From: Sipunculus nudus
Lineage: Eukaryota > Annelida > Sipuncula > Golfingiida > Sipunculidae
Assembly: GCA_026874595.1 (NCBI GenBank)
Contig: CM049308.1
Location: forward strand, 54,258,624 to 54,322,623
Reading direction: 5' to 3'
Length of the DNA: 64,000 bases
The position numbers and the translations under genes were made by a program. Positions within the stretch are counted from its first letter, which is position 1, and each line of letters opens with the position of its first letter. The notes beneath the pieces were generated by a model. It made no database searches. It saw only the letters and a list, made by a program, of their open reading frames with translations, and was not told the DNA's origin. Shown one piece after another: positions 1 to 12,539 of the stretch.

Positions 1-8
1 GGCGATGA

Positions 9-661
9 GATTGTTTAATGCATAGATACAACACAACATTATTTCATCATTTCAGTGGTGAACAATCGGATCCAGCCCAGCTCAATGTGGGAGCGCCACA
101 TGAGTCGGTCTTTGGTCCTTTCTTGTTTTTGATTTACACCCTTCCTCTCCGTAGGGTTGTTGAGGCTTTTGGTATACATAGACACGGATATGCTGATGAT
201 ACTCAACTTTATGAATATTTCAAACTCAGTAATCAGATTGCCCTTGAACAGGCTTTGGAGAAGATTGAGAAATGTGCAGCTGGTTATAGACCATGGGTGA
301 CCAAGAATAAACTTAAATTGAATGATGCTCACACCGAACTCCTCATCCCAGCACCCAAATACCATCTTAATCAGATCCTTAGCATTGAACCAAAGATCTG
401 TATTGGTACTGCAGAAAAAAGCCCAGTACACTTTGTCCGTAATCTTTGGGCCAACTTCGATGCCATCATGAGTATTGAGTGCCAGACAAGATCGGTCGTG
501 AGCAGAATGTGGCAAGATCTGGAACAATCTCGAAGATGACAGAGGGACAAGGACCATCAATCAAGACATTTATTAAATCAAGATTGGACAAAAACAGCAG
601 CCTGCGATCTTTAACCTCCCATGCTTATATTCATCCCCTCGAGCTTAGTCCAGAAGATAAG
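9..661 (+). pseudogene. L2-clade (CR1 group) non-LTR reverse transcriptase remnant
   Basis: The frame open to 539 carries recognisable reverse transcriptase blocks. There is a degenerate GVPQGSVLGP-type motif (seen as GAPHESVFGP, about 90-120), then LFLIYTLPL, then the catalytic YADDTQLY box (about 189-212), then the KLND..TELL block and a VRNL..FD.. block near 440-465. That order is typical of the L2/CR1 group. The frame ends at a stop at 537-539, and homology resumes in another reading frame at about 560-615 (TFIKSRLDKNSSLRSL, matching the family's ...SRLDyNSLL region), so at least one frameshift is present. The 5' part, including the endonuclease, would lie before the window. It cannot encode an active enzyme and is best read as a dead 3'-region copy. 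Clade assignment is from motif memory, not a search. Confidence 0.88.
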
Positions 662-3354
662 TAAAAATATGGCCAGAATACTTCAGTCTGTAATACAAGC
701 ACCAAATTTGGCATATTTCTTCATTTAAGCCCCTTTAACAAGTAAAAACGTTAGTCTGTCAAAATCCAATATTGCCGCCATATTTCAAGGTGGCCGCCAT
801 TTATCCCCTCCTCATAAGCATATTGATGCAATTTAAAAAAAAAAAACTGGTCAGATTTCAATGATCTTAAGATCAATTAGTAAGTTTGTGTAATGGCGAT
901 TCCAATTATGCTATGCTCGAAGGCCTACGATGCAAGTTATAGAAATTAAATTATATTTTAAAGGCATTTCTTGCCAATGGTGGAAAAACGGAGGTTCTCA
1001 ACGGGAGTAATTTTTATTCTCTTTTGTCCTGCGGGTTTAAAATTTACTCTGCTTTAATAATATATGTAAATCAGTCGTCAGTCTGTTTATTTTACTAGTA
1101 TGACCGCTATGATACTATTTACCCTAGGTATTTTTTTAATTTCCTTTAGAGATTACAATATGTTACGAGTATCAAAGCTTCATTAGCATGTTATGGTAGA
1201 GCTTATGTTTCGAGTGTTTCCCCATTATATACAATGCGAAAAGCGGATATAACAAAATACTTGCAATAACTGCCTGAACCTATGACAGTCGTAGGCTTAA
1301 TTTGACATTGAGGATATATACTGGAGATGACATATTTAAATACTAAAGAACAGACTGTCAACTATTCTACAATATAGTCTGCGTGCTGTCTTCTCGTATG
1401 CATTCTAGGACTATGGATATCTAACTTGTTAACTCTGCTTGTAATAAATGCAATGCGGTTTACCAAACACCCCTTTGGTATTTTACGTTAGCTGTGTTAC
1501 AAAGATGTGTAGCTTTATCTGTTTACCAGGGTCACATGTTAAGATCTTTGTTTCCTTAAGAGGAATTTAGTGTCAACCAAGTTCAGGCAGTAGGCCTTTA
1601 ACGTTGTACAACAATTTGACATCATGAACATTAATATTTACAATAATAGAGAAATTTGCATAATCTACGAAGATATAGAAGTCAAGAAATTTCATTTAAC
1701 ATAAGATCCATTTTCGTCTAAAATTTCACCTCTTGAAAGAATAAGCAAAACCAATATATTACGTTTACTTCAGGAAGTGAAAACTTTCCAAGTATTTCTT
1801 GAAATAATAGTTACATGTATTTCATTTGGTCAAATCCATCTAATCTTCTTCTGGATCACTTTCGTCATACCTCATGTGTTAAGATTGTACCAAAATATGA
1901 TGACTGCGAATGTATTAAGACATTAATGGTCAGTGATGATTTTCATGAAAACCTTAATGCTTTCAATCTAGTATCTGCTTTGCCGGTTATTCATTATTTC
2001 TGAGACAGAAAAACCAAATTAAAATCTGCGGATATTTTTTGCATCAGGAGTAAGTCATCCAAGTGAAAAGAAAATTGTTAACACACCATCCATTGTCGTA
2101 CAATTTTCACATTTAAAATGTATTATATGTAATTCAATTACTTAATAAACATGAGATCTTGACAGAAAAAGAAATGTACATCAAGGCGGCTGGTTTCTTC
2201 ACAAAGTAAAGAATCATGAAAAATAAGAAAAACACACACGCGGATGCCCTTTGGGCCGTAAACTTTTAACCCCGTGTTTATGTAAGTTAGTACAATTGCT
2301 GTTATAATCATTAATTTTGGTGTTTCATTTATATTGCGTTTTCAGTTTGAGAAATCTTCATTTGGAAGTTTAAGTTTTAAAAAGCTTTTAAATAGTTCAC
2401 ACAGTCTTGATTTCTGCTCTTTATTTTTCAGTTTTCTAGTTTTCATTTTGTTAATGTGTTTTTAAAATGTGTCATATATCTGAACTAGAATTTTCCCACA
2501 TCAGTACCTGTTCACATGGTAGATTTTCAATAAATACTTATTTAGTGTACATGAACGTGATGAGTAAAGAAATCTTTTTAAGAAAAAAAGTTATGTTTAA
2601 GTTGATAGTTTCTTCCTATTAATATTAAAAAATGTCTCTTCCATGATTTTTTTTTTCAACAGGATAAAAAGAAATGATGCCTTAAATGTCTTTTTCTTAA
2701 AAGTATCATTAACAACGAGATAAACAGATATAGCAGTTAAAGAGTGATGCCTGAGTGAGGTACAACAAGATGCAGATTATAACTTGATATATGAGAGCTG
2801 AAAACATTGTTTCTTTTATTCTAGAGGTCCGTTTACAATGCAAAAAGTGAAAAAAATGGTATCATTATCTTTATGCATGTTAAAAAATGTCATCTCCAGT
2901 ACAAATGTCGGTAAACCCCCAAAATATAAATCGGATTAGAAGCTACAGGTTTTAACTCAGTAAATTTAAATAACTTTTCATTCTAATTCTATTACTTATT
3001 AACATTCCGGAATGTTTCAGAATAATGAGTAAGGGCATTTTTTTCTGTTTGTCAACATTAAATAGATTATCAAATAAAATAAAATGGTTAAAATTTCAGC
3101 AAAATAAGTATGGATGCGGATTAATTGCTATGGACTTTGGTCGTGTTTGAATACAATAGAAATAGATTATATATTAAGCTACTGATCCAAAATGTGCCAC
3201 ATGTAGAGCTGTGAAGAGAAAAGACATAAAAATTCGGACGGCTGAATTGTTAAATTCAAGGTAGTTTTCATAGTTACCAAAATGATAAACGAAAATGTTA
3301 CTTTTAAATTTATAATTTCATATCGTTTTTAAAATAAACTTAAATGTGTTCTGT
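662..3354. other. AT-rich intergenic sequence, no gene recognised
   Basis: No coding frame with recognisable domains on either strand; the 62-codon frame at 1815-2003 looks random. A short stretch near 762-805 contains two copies of GCCGCCAT(A/T)TT around a TTCAAGGTG core, which looks like part of an old dispersed repeat. Nothing else is supportable. Confidence 0.6.
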
Positions 3355-3642
3355 TAAGCCAAAAAATAAGGTATGGTTCTCAGGCACTTTTTTTTCCAGA
3401 AATCGGTGCGGGCGGTATTTTATTTTTTACCTTTTTTTAAATATTTCAATAAAAATGTTATATGATCAGGGAAAAGCAAGAAAATAACATTATTTCTTGC
3501 TAAATAGGTAAAATCCCTACATAAATTGTATTATTTATCTTCTTGAGAGATAAAAAGCAAGATAAAAACTTTTGATGCGGCGGTTAAAATTGACGCGGGC
3601 GGTCCCTCAGTACCATACCTTTTATTATTTTTTTTGGCCTTA
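3355..3642. mobile_element. Small inverted-repeat element (MITE-like), about 290 bp
   Basis: The left end reads TTAAGCCAAAAAATAAGG then TATGGTTCTCAGGCAC. The reverse complement of the right end reads TAAGGCCAAAAAAAATAATA then AAAGGTATGGTACTGAGGG. Both are followed inward by a GC-rich GCGGGCGG word (about 3407-3414 and 3596-3602). The paired ends and lack of any coding frame fit a non-autonomous DNA element. The target-site duplication is unclear, so the superfamily is not assigned. Confidence 0.6.
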
Positions 3643-4034
3643 GACCTTCTGTTTAACTCCGGAACGAGACTTAATTACTCATTTTTAGTGTAAAATGGTC
3701 AAAGTATGGAAAGACAGCCTTTGAACAGCCTTAAAATTATTTGGTGGTGTCAGGGATACTACTGCTGTACGTTCTTTTACAATTTACATGGCACAAATAT
3801 ATTTTATGTTAAATACGGATGGCATACAAGATCATTTTCTGTCTTAATAACAATATAAGATTCAATAGATACTACATGTACTTGTATGATAAGATTTGAA
3901 AAAAAAACAGTTTCAATTAAAATCATGACAGTATTTTCATACTTTGTTTAATTAAATTCTTTTAAATGACTAGCGGTGTAACCAATGTTTCGTCATATGA
4001 TATCTATGATTTTGCATATTTGCTGAATGGCAAA

Positions 4035-4646
4035 TAAGGGCGCAGTTTCGTTACGAGCGAGTTGATGCGGGGATAGCGTCTCGCCCAGAATCTACCTGCG
4101 GAGAGATTTTGGTGGCAACGGACTTGTTCTGGTATTGTTTAGAGCTGAATAACCCGTTCTTTGGGTCATACCTTATAGCAGGATGCAGGATGCAAAGAAA
4201 TGATATTCAAACCACAATGATATTTTAAGCTAATAACAAAGCAAAATGATGAAGGTATAATGGAAATATGGTAGAAACTTACAATATGTACCTTAAATAT
4301 AACAAATCTAGAAAAAGCAAGAATTTTCGAGCTTTTATTAGGTTGGAATTGGTTTCAGCATACCCTGAATTCTACGAATCGATAAAACTATGATCAAAAT
4401 GTAACAAATGAGCCTAATTTTGTTACCAAAACCTTTTCTCAAGAAGAAGGAATTTTCACTACTGCCTCGGAGCTATGGACGGCAAACATATCGCAATTAG
4501 GTATTCTTCGAGGGGCGGATCAACTTATTACAACTATAAGGGCTTCAATTTCATTGTTCTACCATGGTATATTATGGGAGATTATGTTTTCCTAAAGTCC
4601 TAAAGTCGACGAAATCTCACAGATGGAGAGCAGATATTTAATTTTG
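4035..4646 (+). pseudogene. PIF/Harbinger transposase fragment
   Basis: Translation from 4442 gives HYCLGAMDGKHIAIRY followed by STYYNYKGFNFIVL. This matches the signature around the first catalytic aspartate of PIF/Harbinger (HARBI1-like) DDE transposases, W.fP.C.GaiDGkHi...P..sGS.yyNYKg..Sivl; the aspartate codon is 4478-4480. After a deletion or frameshift the next family block appears at about 4609-4645 as RNLTDGEQIFNF, equivalent to GR.SDGg.F. A likely older piece near 4050-4125 resembles the upstream RFLATGDS segment but is split between frames. The copy lacks the later catalytic residues and is clearly dead. Its position beside the Myb/MADF-like pseudogene at 5499-7290 suggests one decayed element, since Harbinger elements encode a transposase and a Myb-like partner. 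Confidence 0.8.
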
Positions 4647-5498
4647 TGATTTATCATTATTTTAAGTTAATTGTGCATTTGTCTTTTCAAGAAAAATTAA
4701 AATATCAAATGTAAAAATTATAATTTTCTTCTCCCTCACCCAATAGTTCAACAGTTGGTACAGGATTAGAATACTTTATTGGTAAAAATGAGATAATACA
4801 TTTAATAATAATACCGCGTTAACGAGACGAAAATGTAATTGTTCACAGTTATTTAATAAACACATGCTATAAATCTTAGTCATTCCATGTCCCCAATGTT
4901 ATGCTTTATATCCCTCATGTTATATTAAATGAAAGGGTCTTTCCTATATCTGGCAACTGTCACACTAATGAAGAATGTTATACAGTGTGTAACCATCTGA
5001 AAAAGGAAAGAAAGTAAATAGTGTGTTTATATTAATATATATTCTTTTGTTTTAAATTACAATTAATTATAAAATTTCTGGGTATTGTGGAATAAGGAAT
5101 TAGACCAGGTTTATGATTTCTTTTATTACGTTTCGATATTATGACTTTACTTTTTTACAACTGTTTATTTAAATACAACATAAAATTTATTTTAAAATGA
5201 TAATTACCTTTATTAAAACTTTAAACAGTTACTATCGTTTAATTTTACGAGCATAGCACACGTCACTTTTTACATGCATAGCAGGCAACTTTAAATAAAA
5301 GGCACCTTTTAAAAATATATATGTAAATGCATTTAAGTGCTGAATACATTAAAGAATTTTTCTAGTTGTTTTACAAAAAAAATAGATAAAGAGCGGTCCT
5401 TTGTATAACAGAAAAAAAAAATCACTGTTATTTGAAATATTTATTCTACATGTCATTACACTCTGAATCTGAAATGGGCTGTTGTTTATTCAGTTCTC
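4647..5498. other. AT-rich spacer between the Harbinger-related pseudogenes
   Basis: No coding potential seen. It separates the transposase remnant (+) from the 3' end of the minus-strand Myb/MADF-like pseudogene and may be the middle of one decayed element. I found no terminal repeats that fix its limits. Confidence 0.5.
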
Positions 5499-7290
5499 TT
5501 ACACTGGGAGGCTGAGAAGGTTCTCCATGCAGCTGGCTGGTGAAAGTTCCTGGTGACATCCAAAATGATTCTGAAGTATCAATAAAGACCACTTAAGTTG
5601 CTGCCGGCGCGGAAGGCCCGACGGTGGACCATGACTCTGCCAAGGTCCTTCTCTCTGGGATGTGGTCGTAGCAGAGGCTGAGGTTGAGGAGTTTGGAGAT
5701 TGAAGAATTTCTGAGAGGGCTTGCAGCTGGATATTGGCTGAAGGGCACCTGGAGCTGGAAACTACGCTGTGACAGTGTATGAAAGACGCAGGAGAAGGTG
5801 GTGGCCTGAAGTGATTTGCCTGATATAACTGGGCCTGTTGCTGCTGTTGCTGAAGCTGTGGACCTCCCAGCAGCTGCTGTTCACGTTCGAACATTGGCTT
5901 TGACCTTCTTGTATAACCACTAGCAAGGTTGAACATGTCGCCATGGAAGTCATCCCAGAGGGAGGAATGAATTTAGTCAAACTTGGTCTCAAGCCACCTG
6001 GCCCACTGTCTCCCCTCTCCCACAGGCTTCTCATGTTTCCCAGGGGAGCTAATGAGCTTCTCCAGCCGTGTAACCAGCTGGCCCGTGCACTGAGCTCTTC
6101 AGCAAGGAGCTTCATCGCTTCGTCACTACGCTGTGTCTTTTTCCTCCTGTCCTTCGGCTGGCCCTGGCTGCTGGTTCAAGTGGTTTTAGCCTTGGACTTG
6201 GAGACAGGCGTGGTGGCTGATGGTATTGATATATCATCATCATCGTCTTTCTCCTCCTCAACATCGGGTTTCTCTGCTGCTGCAGAAGCAGAAGCACCAG
6301 ACATCCTCTGCCTGATCTGGAAGATTACAGCAAAAACTGTAGTTATCTCATTTACGATAATATAATAAAATGTCAAGCATTACCAGGTATGGGATATGAA
6401 AAACTATATTTGGCATCATGATAATATCAAAGATTAAATTGCATAACACATGTGTACTCATTTTGTTATGTTCAAATATTAATTATATGTAAATTTAAAG
6501 TTGGGTCTCAAGAATGTAAAGCTGCTGAATGAAGTCTATTGCTTCTTTGTCACACGAAAGGCACAGTCTATCAAGGCTGATTCTACACATGAACTATGTT
6601 GTTTATTTAATACCCTGAGGTCGAGAAAAAAGACTAAGGGCGGCAATGTACCCACTAGTATTAGATTGTAAAATGGTACAGAAAGTACTGTGATGTAAGT
6701 GATATAGGAATTGTATATATTTGATGTAGAATACATTAGCTCACTCATGTGTATGTATAATATATGTGAAGTGTTATAATTCCTGTGATATACTTAATGC
6801 CAGTGATGTGCTATAATTGTCTATGATGTGCTATAATGTCTGTACTTGATTCATGTACAAAACCTATGTACAGGTATATGTTTAGGTGTCGATACATGTG
6901 CTGTAACTGCTTGCGAACTGAATTTCATGCCTTAAGTTTATCTTATCTAATATCAAAATATGTTATTAATTTTTTTTTAATATAAATTTTACTTACATTC
7001 TCTCCTTGCCTGCTTGGTACTTTACTTGGCAATATGTGGTCCCAGAAATGAGAAGACACGCAAGACAAACTGTACATTTCGGTCAAGTCCTGGGCCCGCT
7101 GCCAGAAGGTCCACTTTTGAAGAGACGGCCAAATCTTGTTCTCAGTGACTTATACCAGACATCTAATAGCTCTGGATCCTGCCCCATCTCTTCGGCTGAG
7201 AACTTGTCTGAGAAGCAGGCAAGTTTGAGGTAGGTGAGTCCGTTGTATGCACCTGATCCTGGCAGGACCCTGGATACCGCCGCATAAAAA
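5499..7290 (-). pseudogene. Broken two-exon Myb/SANT (MADF-like) protein gene, Harbinger partner-type
   Basis: Read on the minus strand, exon 1 (about 7290-6997) encodes ACFSDKFSAEEMGQDPELLD then VWYKSLRTRFGRLFKSGPSG, the W..slRt.fGrL...pSG pattern of Myb/SANT or MADF-like DNA-binding domains. A frameshift near 7085-7100 interrupts the following DLTE..FW.HI segment. The exon ends at a good donor (GTAAGT, 6996-6991). Exon 2 begins after a CTTCCAG acceptor (first base 6316) and encodes an acidic stretch (EEEKDDDDD), a basic KDRRKKTQRSDEAMKLLAEE helix, and a glutamine run near 5840-5860. It is damaged by an in-frame stop at 6176-6178, a frameshift near 6075 and a stop at 5973-5975, and ends at 5499. 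The layout (DNA-binding exon, acidic linker, C-terminal helix) resembles the Myb-like second protein of PIF/Harbinger transposons. A decayed host paralogue of that family is the alternative. Confidence 0.68.
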
Positions 7291-7397
7291 AGCTTCAGAG
7301 TAAACTGGGGAACTTAAAACCCTTGTTGGGAAAAAAGTCGTTTAAATCAAATATTGCGATTATGTCAAGGAAACTTAAGTATGTTAAGGAAGATATA

Positions 7398-7727
7398 CAG
7401 TCGAACTTCTATAATGAGGGCACCCTTGGGACTGGACCAAATTGCCCACTTTATAGAGGTGCCCACTATATGGAGGTAATTGCCAGCACATAGAGTGCTG
7501 TTCCCTAGAATGATATATTGCTATAATTACTCATGTTTTAAAAATTAATAAATTAACTTATTTCATGTATCATCTCTCTTTATTTAATTATAAGTTTTTA
7601 AGAGACTATTTATTTTTAATTATCAAGACATTTGTCAGAAAATATGTATTTTATTACATAAAAGTATGGACAAAAAATAAGATAAATAAAAGGAAGCTGT
7701 GTGCAGATGGTCTATAAGATAGCTGAA

Positions 7728-7785
<58 letters not shown>

Positions 7786-8825
7786 TACATGTATATACAT
7801 ATTAATTTATTATTTTTATATTTTAAGGACAAAATGGCAAAGTAGCATGCAGTTTTTAGCATTACCATGGGAAGTAATAATTCTTAAGAATACTAGTCAT
7901 TTTATGATAAAAAAAAATACACATTTAAAAGCAAAAAACAGTACGTCTTTAATCTAAATACTATCATCTTAAGAAAACATTTTTTATCAAGGTGATAAGT
8001 AAGTAAAACAAAAACATTAATCCAGGCACCGGAAGTCCATAAAACATTTGAAGTGTGTGATACACTTTGAATGGATGTTTTAAATTGTCACAATTCTTAT
8101 TTTCTTGGTGAAAAGACTGTCATTATAGATTGTGTGTGGTAAAATGCACGTTGTAGCTTTGCATTTGCTATTAGAAAGTCCAGGTTGAACACCATTTCAC
8201 CTGAATGAATCGTTGTGTAACAACTGTTAAATAAACACTGCCCTGGGCATATACCTGACTACCTGTGATGGGCCAGAGGGGCAGTAAGCAGTGGAGTATT
8301 AATTGGGTGAATGAGCAGGGATTCCTCCCACTCTTGGTAGCAAAACAAACAAATATTAATTAATTAGCACAGGGCAATCTAGTCTGAGGTGATCTCTGAC
8401 TTGAGCCAGTGCAGGCATTAATCTAATTAGTATACATGCATCCCAAGCCAAGTCTTGAGTCAATTATTATTATGCAAAGTTCACTTGTACACCTCTAACT
8501 TAGGTTCAGTTGTTTTGATTGTTAATATTAAAATTTATGAATATTACTTATTATTATTATTAAATAATTAAGAATTAATATTATCTTAATAACCTTTAAA
8601 GCGCTATAAAAAAGGCTTACAAAGTTGCTGTAAGGAGAAAATTCAACCTTGAAATTCCGTGAAGTGCCCACATTAGCTCTGGAAAACTGCCCACTTTACA
8701 GAATATAGAGGTGCCAACATTAGCTAAACATAATAAAGAGAAGAAACAAAACGGGACTGCCCAAAAGTGCCCACTTTATAGAGGTGCCCACTTTATAGAG
8801 GTGCCTACTAGGAGAGGTTCCACTG
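7398..8825. mobile_element. Non-autonomous TIR element with TA target sites (Tc1/mariner- or pogo-type)
   Basis: The left end is CAGTCGAACTTCTATAATGA, continuing to GGGCACC. The right end, reversed, is CAGTGGAACCTCTCCTAGTA then GGCACC. TA flanks both ends (7396-7397 and 8826-8827). Inside each end the word GCCCACTTTATAGAGGTGCC recurs (about 7443-7470, 8684-8715, 8768-8805), giving layered sub-terminal repeats. No transposase frame remains. The interior holds a (TA)n tract and otherwise featureless DNA. CAGT..GAACCTCT ends with TA duplications are typical of IS630/Tc1/pogo-group elements; the group assignment is an inference. Confidence 0.75.
7729..7780. repeat. (TA)n microsatellite
   Basis: About 50 bp of uninterrupted TA dinucleotides inside the TA-flanked element. 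Confidence 0.97.
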
Positions 8826-8829
8826 TAGT

Positions 8830-10640
8830 ACTTTATTCGAATGACAAGGAAATCAGCTGAATATTATGTTTTTGTATGTAAAAAAGACTCGATTTTAAAA
8901 CTTTGCAACCCTGGCGCTTTAAACTGGCTCAGAATCTGAAACAATAAATGCGTGGCCTTTGCTCGCTGAACCAAAACGGCCCGTTACCACTGGCCACACA
9001 GGCGGCTGTCATCCAGCCATGGCTTGGGGAAATCCCAGAGCAGACATCGTTCCCCGTGTATCATACATTCTTCATATCACCATTTAAAGTGGACAAACAC
9101 GGTCTAAGTGGTATGTTATATGCGCTATGATAAGAATATCTTTATTTCATAACAAATACAACATTTTAAGACAAAATTTAAGAAATTAATTGTCATGTGG
9201 AATGTCTCCAGTTTTCTCAAATCATCTTCTAGGGCTCTCGCACAGCGTAGCGTGGTAAAAGAGTGCGGGAGCTAGGGCTAAGCGTGTACATACGTTGGTT
9301 CATTTAAGCGTGCACTTAAGACACACCTTTTTTTCTTAACTCTCTGTGTCAGTGTATATAAATGTATATTATATTTGCGCCTTATAAATAAACTCTATCA
9401 TATATCATTTTTTAATCTTTACTACTATTATAGTACTTTTTTTTTCACTCAGCATTTTGACTTATATATGATATATATATCCTCAAGGCAAGTTCCTGTA
9501 TTGATATGGAATAAATCTTGTTTCTTGTGTCTTCTGTATATAACAGCAATCCACTTTGGGTCGAGTAGGTAACAAAAATAAAAATAAAATGGCAGCATTC
9601 CAACAACATATGTCACTAGAGAATTGAATAGAAACAATCTTTTTGTATAAACACTGAATTTCAAGAAAAATGTTAAACATTACGTTAGGCATAGAATGTC
9701 TTCTCTGAACAGAAAAGGAATTTTCAGAAATGTGAAGCATCACAGGATATTTGCTGAATTCAGAAACTTCAATCAAACGAAAGTTTTAAATTCCCTGACT
9801 AATTCACCATGGACGGGTGACGCCTTAATACAGATGGAGGAAAACAGTAGAATATTGTATATAATAAGTGTAAAAAAGTAATATGAATGGAATATGAATT
9901 CGTAGAAATATGTCACACTACTCTTATTAAATAATTAAGTCATATTACACTTCCTCTTTGTTCAATAAGAGTAGAAACACGAGATACACTTTGAACAAAT
10001 TTCTTTGTAAAAAAAGGTATACTTCAGCGTTTAAGATCAACTAGGACACTCGATAGTTTTAGGAAACAGTTGAATCATATAAAAGCGTTTGATTGTGTGA
10101 AGTTCTATTGAAGGAAACAACTTTTTTTCAAATCAAATATTAATTTAATCATTATTCAAGAGTATCACATTGAGTCAAATCATGTTTCTCCTACGTGTTT
10201 GCATATGATCTTCTATCCCAACTAACTTCCTTTCCCCCCACAGGTTAATTTTAAAATAATTTTTTTCGTGACGGGATTTGTTTTTATTGTTCTTGGGAAA
10301 TCATGGGTATTTAGGTAATACCAGTATAAGAATTGAAGTTTTGACAGACACAAGGGAAAACAATGCTAAAATGATAAATGCTGGTTATCATTTAATTCCT
10401 TCCAACTTTACATTTTCCTTAAATGGCTTAAAACGTATATTCAAATATAAGTTAGATTTTGCCAAGGAAAGAAACTCACAAGAAATGTATTTTTGTAATC
10501 GCAAAACAAATGACAACATAAGCTGTTCCATTCGTATGAGCAAATTGGAACACCAGTTTTTCAAAACAATTTTTTTTTGTAAACAGTAATTTATAGACTA
10601 TGAGTAGCAGCCGGATCTAATGCACGCTTAACACTCCATA
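8830..10640. other. Intergenic sequence without recognised gene
   Basis: Several small frames exist (for example 10278-10589, 103 codons) but show no recognisable domain or splice context. An 11-bp perfect inverted repeat, CTACTCTTATT/AATAAGAGTAG, lies at 9918-9928 and 9964-9974. Confidence 0.55.
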
Positions 10641-10642
10641 TA

Positions 10643-11614
10643 CAGTAGAACGCCTGTATTACGGTCAGCATCGGGACTGGAAGAAAGTGGCCTTAATACA
10701 GGAGTGGCCGTTATACAAGACTTGACCAGGATAGGGGGTTAAAATGTAACACGAAACCAAGTTCAAATCTTTTTTACGTTCAACAAAATAAACGTTTATA
10801 CGCAGTATTAGTATAACTACTGTTATCAATAAAAATAAAATATTTCTGCTAGCTGTCCGCTGCTTTTCCCGTCACTCTTCCTGATCAGATCTACCTTTTC
10901 TTTGAGAGCACGTTCATGTCTTGCTGATTGGGACAGAGTATGCGTAACATTTATACATGTAACAATATTTATTTTGCATTCATAATTATTCATGTATGAG
11001 TAAATTTGCGATGTTTGCCGCACTGTTTTCGTTTGATGTACGAGTTCACAAGGATATTAAAGAAAGTTTAAAGATGCACAGTTAGCCTAACTTTTTTTCT
11101 GATGACATAATCTTCGGAACCCGCTGGTTGTCATTCGTTAATTAAATGACAAATACTATGATTGAGATCAGGCTCGCACGACTGATATCCAGACATACAC
11201 GCAGGTTGGAACATATGCCTTACAATTGTGCATACTAATGAGGCTGAGTGGGGTAGTACGACGCTGGCTACGTTTCAAACAACTCAGTCACGATCGAGTT
11301 GTTACCTTTATCCAGGCACTCATTGACAGACAGGAATATGTGAGAGCGGACACTTGTGTAATGATATTGAGGTCAGAAGTGGCCGCTCGATTTGTTGAGC
11401 CCATGTCACGGAGTCACTGCCCCTGACCGTAGTTGAGGCGTTTCCCGGCATGCGGGACCGAGAGACCTGGCCGTAATACGGAATAGAGGAGTGACCGTAA
11501 TAGACAACAAAATGATTATGAAATATAACGGTCGAAAATTCGGGACCGGAAAATCTGACCGTTATAGACGTATTGACCGTTATTGAGGCGTGGCCGTCAG
11601 CAGGCGTTCTACTG
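10643..11614. mobile_element. Non-autonomous TIR element with TA target sites
   Basis: The left terminus CAGTAGAACGCCTG continues to TATTACGGTCAGC. The right terminus, reversed, is CAGTAGAACGCCTG then CTGACGGCC, a perfect 14-bp outer match. TA occurs on both sides (10641-10642 and 11615-11616), within longer TATA. Sub-terminal words such as TGGCCGTTAT and TGACCGTTATAG repeat in both halves (10686-10715; 11465-11600). No transposase is present; a 66-codon frame at 11226-11426 is not recognisable. It shares the CAGT..GAAC start with the 7398-8825 element but has different inner sequence, so it is a separate family of the same general type. Confidence 0.8.
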
Positions 11615-11748
11615 TATATTACAACGAAGATAAACTGTTTTTATATTTTATTGTATCTGATTGAATTTAGGATGGCTGTAACTGGATATGCTTTATTTGC
11701 TTGAGTCATTTAATACAGGGCATTTCAGATGCAGAAGCCCAATGATCT

Positions 11749-11790
11749 TATATATATATATGTATATATATATATCTGTATATATATATA

Positions 11791-11843
<53 letters not shown>
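11749..11843. repeat. (TA)n microsatellite, imperfect
   Basis: Nearly 95 bp of TA dinucleotides with a few C, G and TT interruptions in the first half. Confidence 0.97.
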
Positions 11844-11845
<2 letters not shown>

Positions 11846-12539
11846 GGAATAACTTATTTGCAAGCACATTTCTGTATAGTTCTTGCAAGCGAACATCATT
11901 TCTCTATGCTCTATGGCATTTAAGAATTGGCACATGTAAAATAATGTAATTTTATTAAAAGATATCAAGACCTGGCGGTTTTTTTGTGGCCATACCCTGA
12001 TTTCCGATTCCTCAAGCTAAGAATTCAAAAATTATGCGAAGCTTGACATTGACATATTAATTGCCATTCCTATAATAAATCAGCATTTGGTAAAATGAAC
12101 TATTGGCAGCCAACATAATATTTTAAGAAGAGAAGCAATACATGTGTATATAGTGTGTACTACTATACATGTAAATTTAACATACCAGGTATGTGAATAG
12201 CTCTCTTTAATATAAACCCAAAATACAATTTAAGACAATCCCAAAATGTTAAGAGAAAACAGTTTGTGCCTTAAGTATGTAAAGACATTCCAAAAGTTAG
12301 CTCTCCTATGCTCTTGTCACTGTTAACATTGTTTTATGTTTCGGCCGCATTTTTTTTAATTCTTTTTAAAACCATTTAAAAACAAGCTGAAAGAAAATGT
12401 CAAATCTGAATAAAAAAATAGCTTCATATTTATTCGAACAAAAATGCATAGGGTGTCACATTTTTACAAACAAAAACTCAAGAAGAATTAGCTACAAATG
12501 CTCCTACACTATAATGTGTGCGTTTCCTAGCTGCATACG
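11844..12539. other. Intergenic sequence, nothing recognised
   Basis: AT-rich DNA without coding signal, inverted-repeat ends or recognisable repeat words. Confidence 0.55.
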
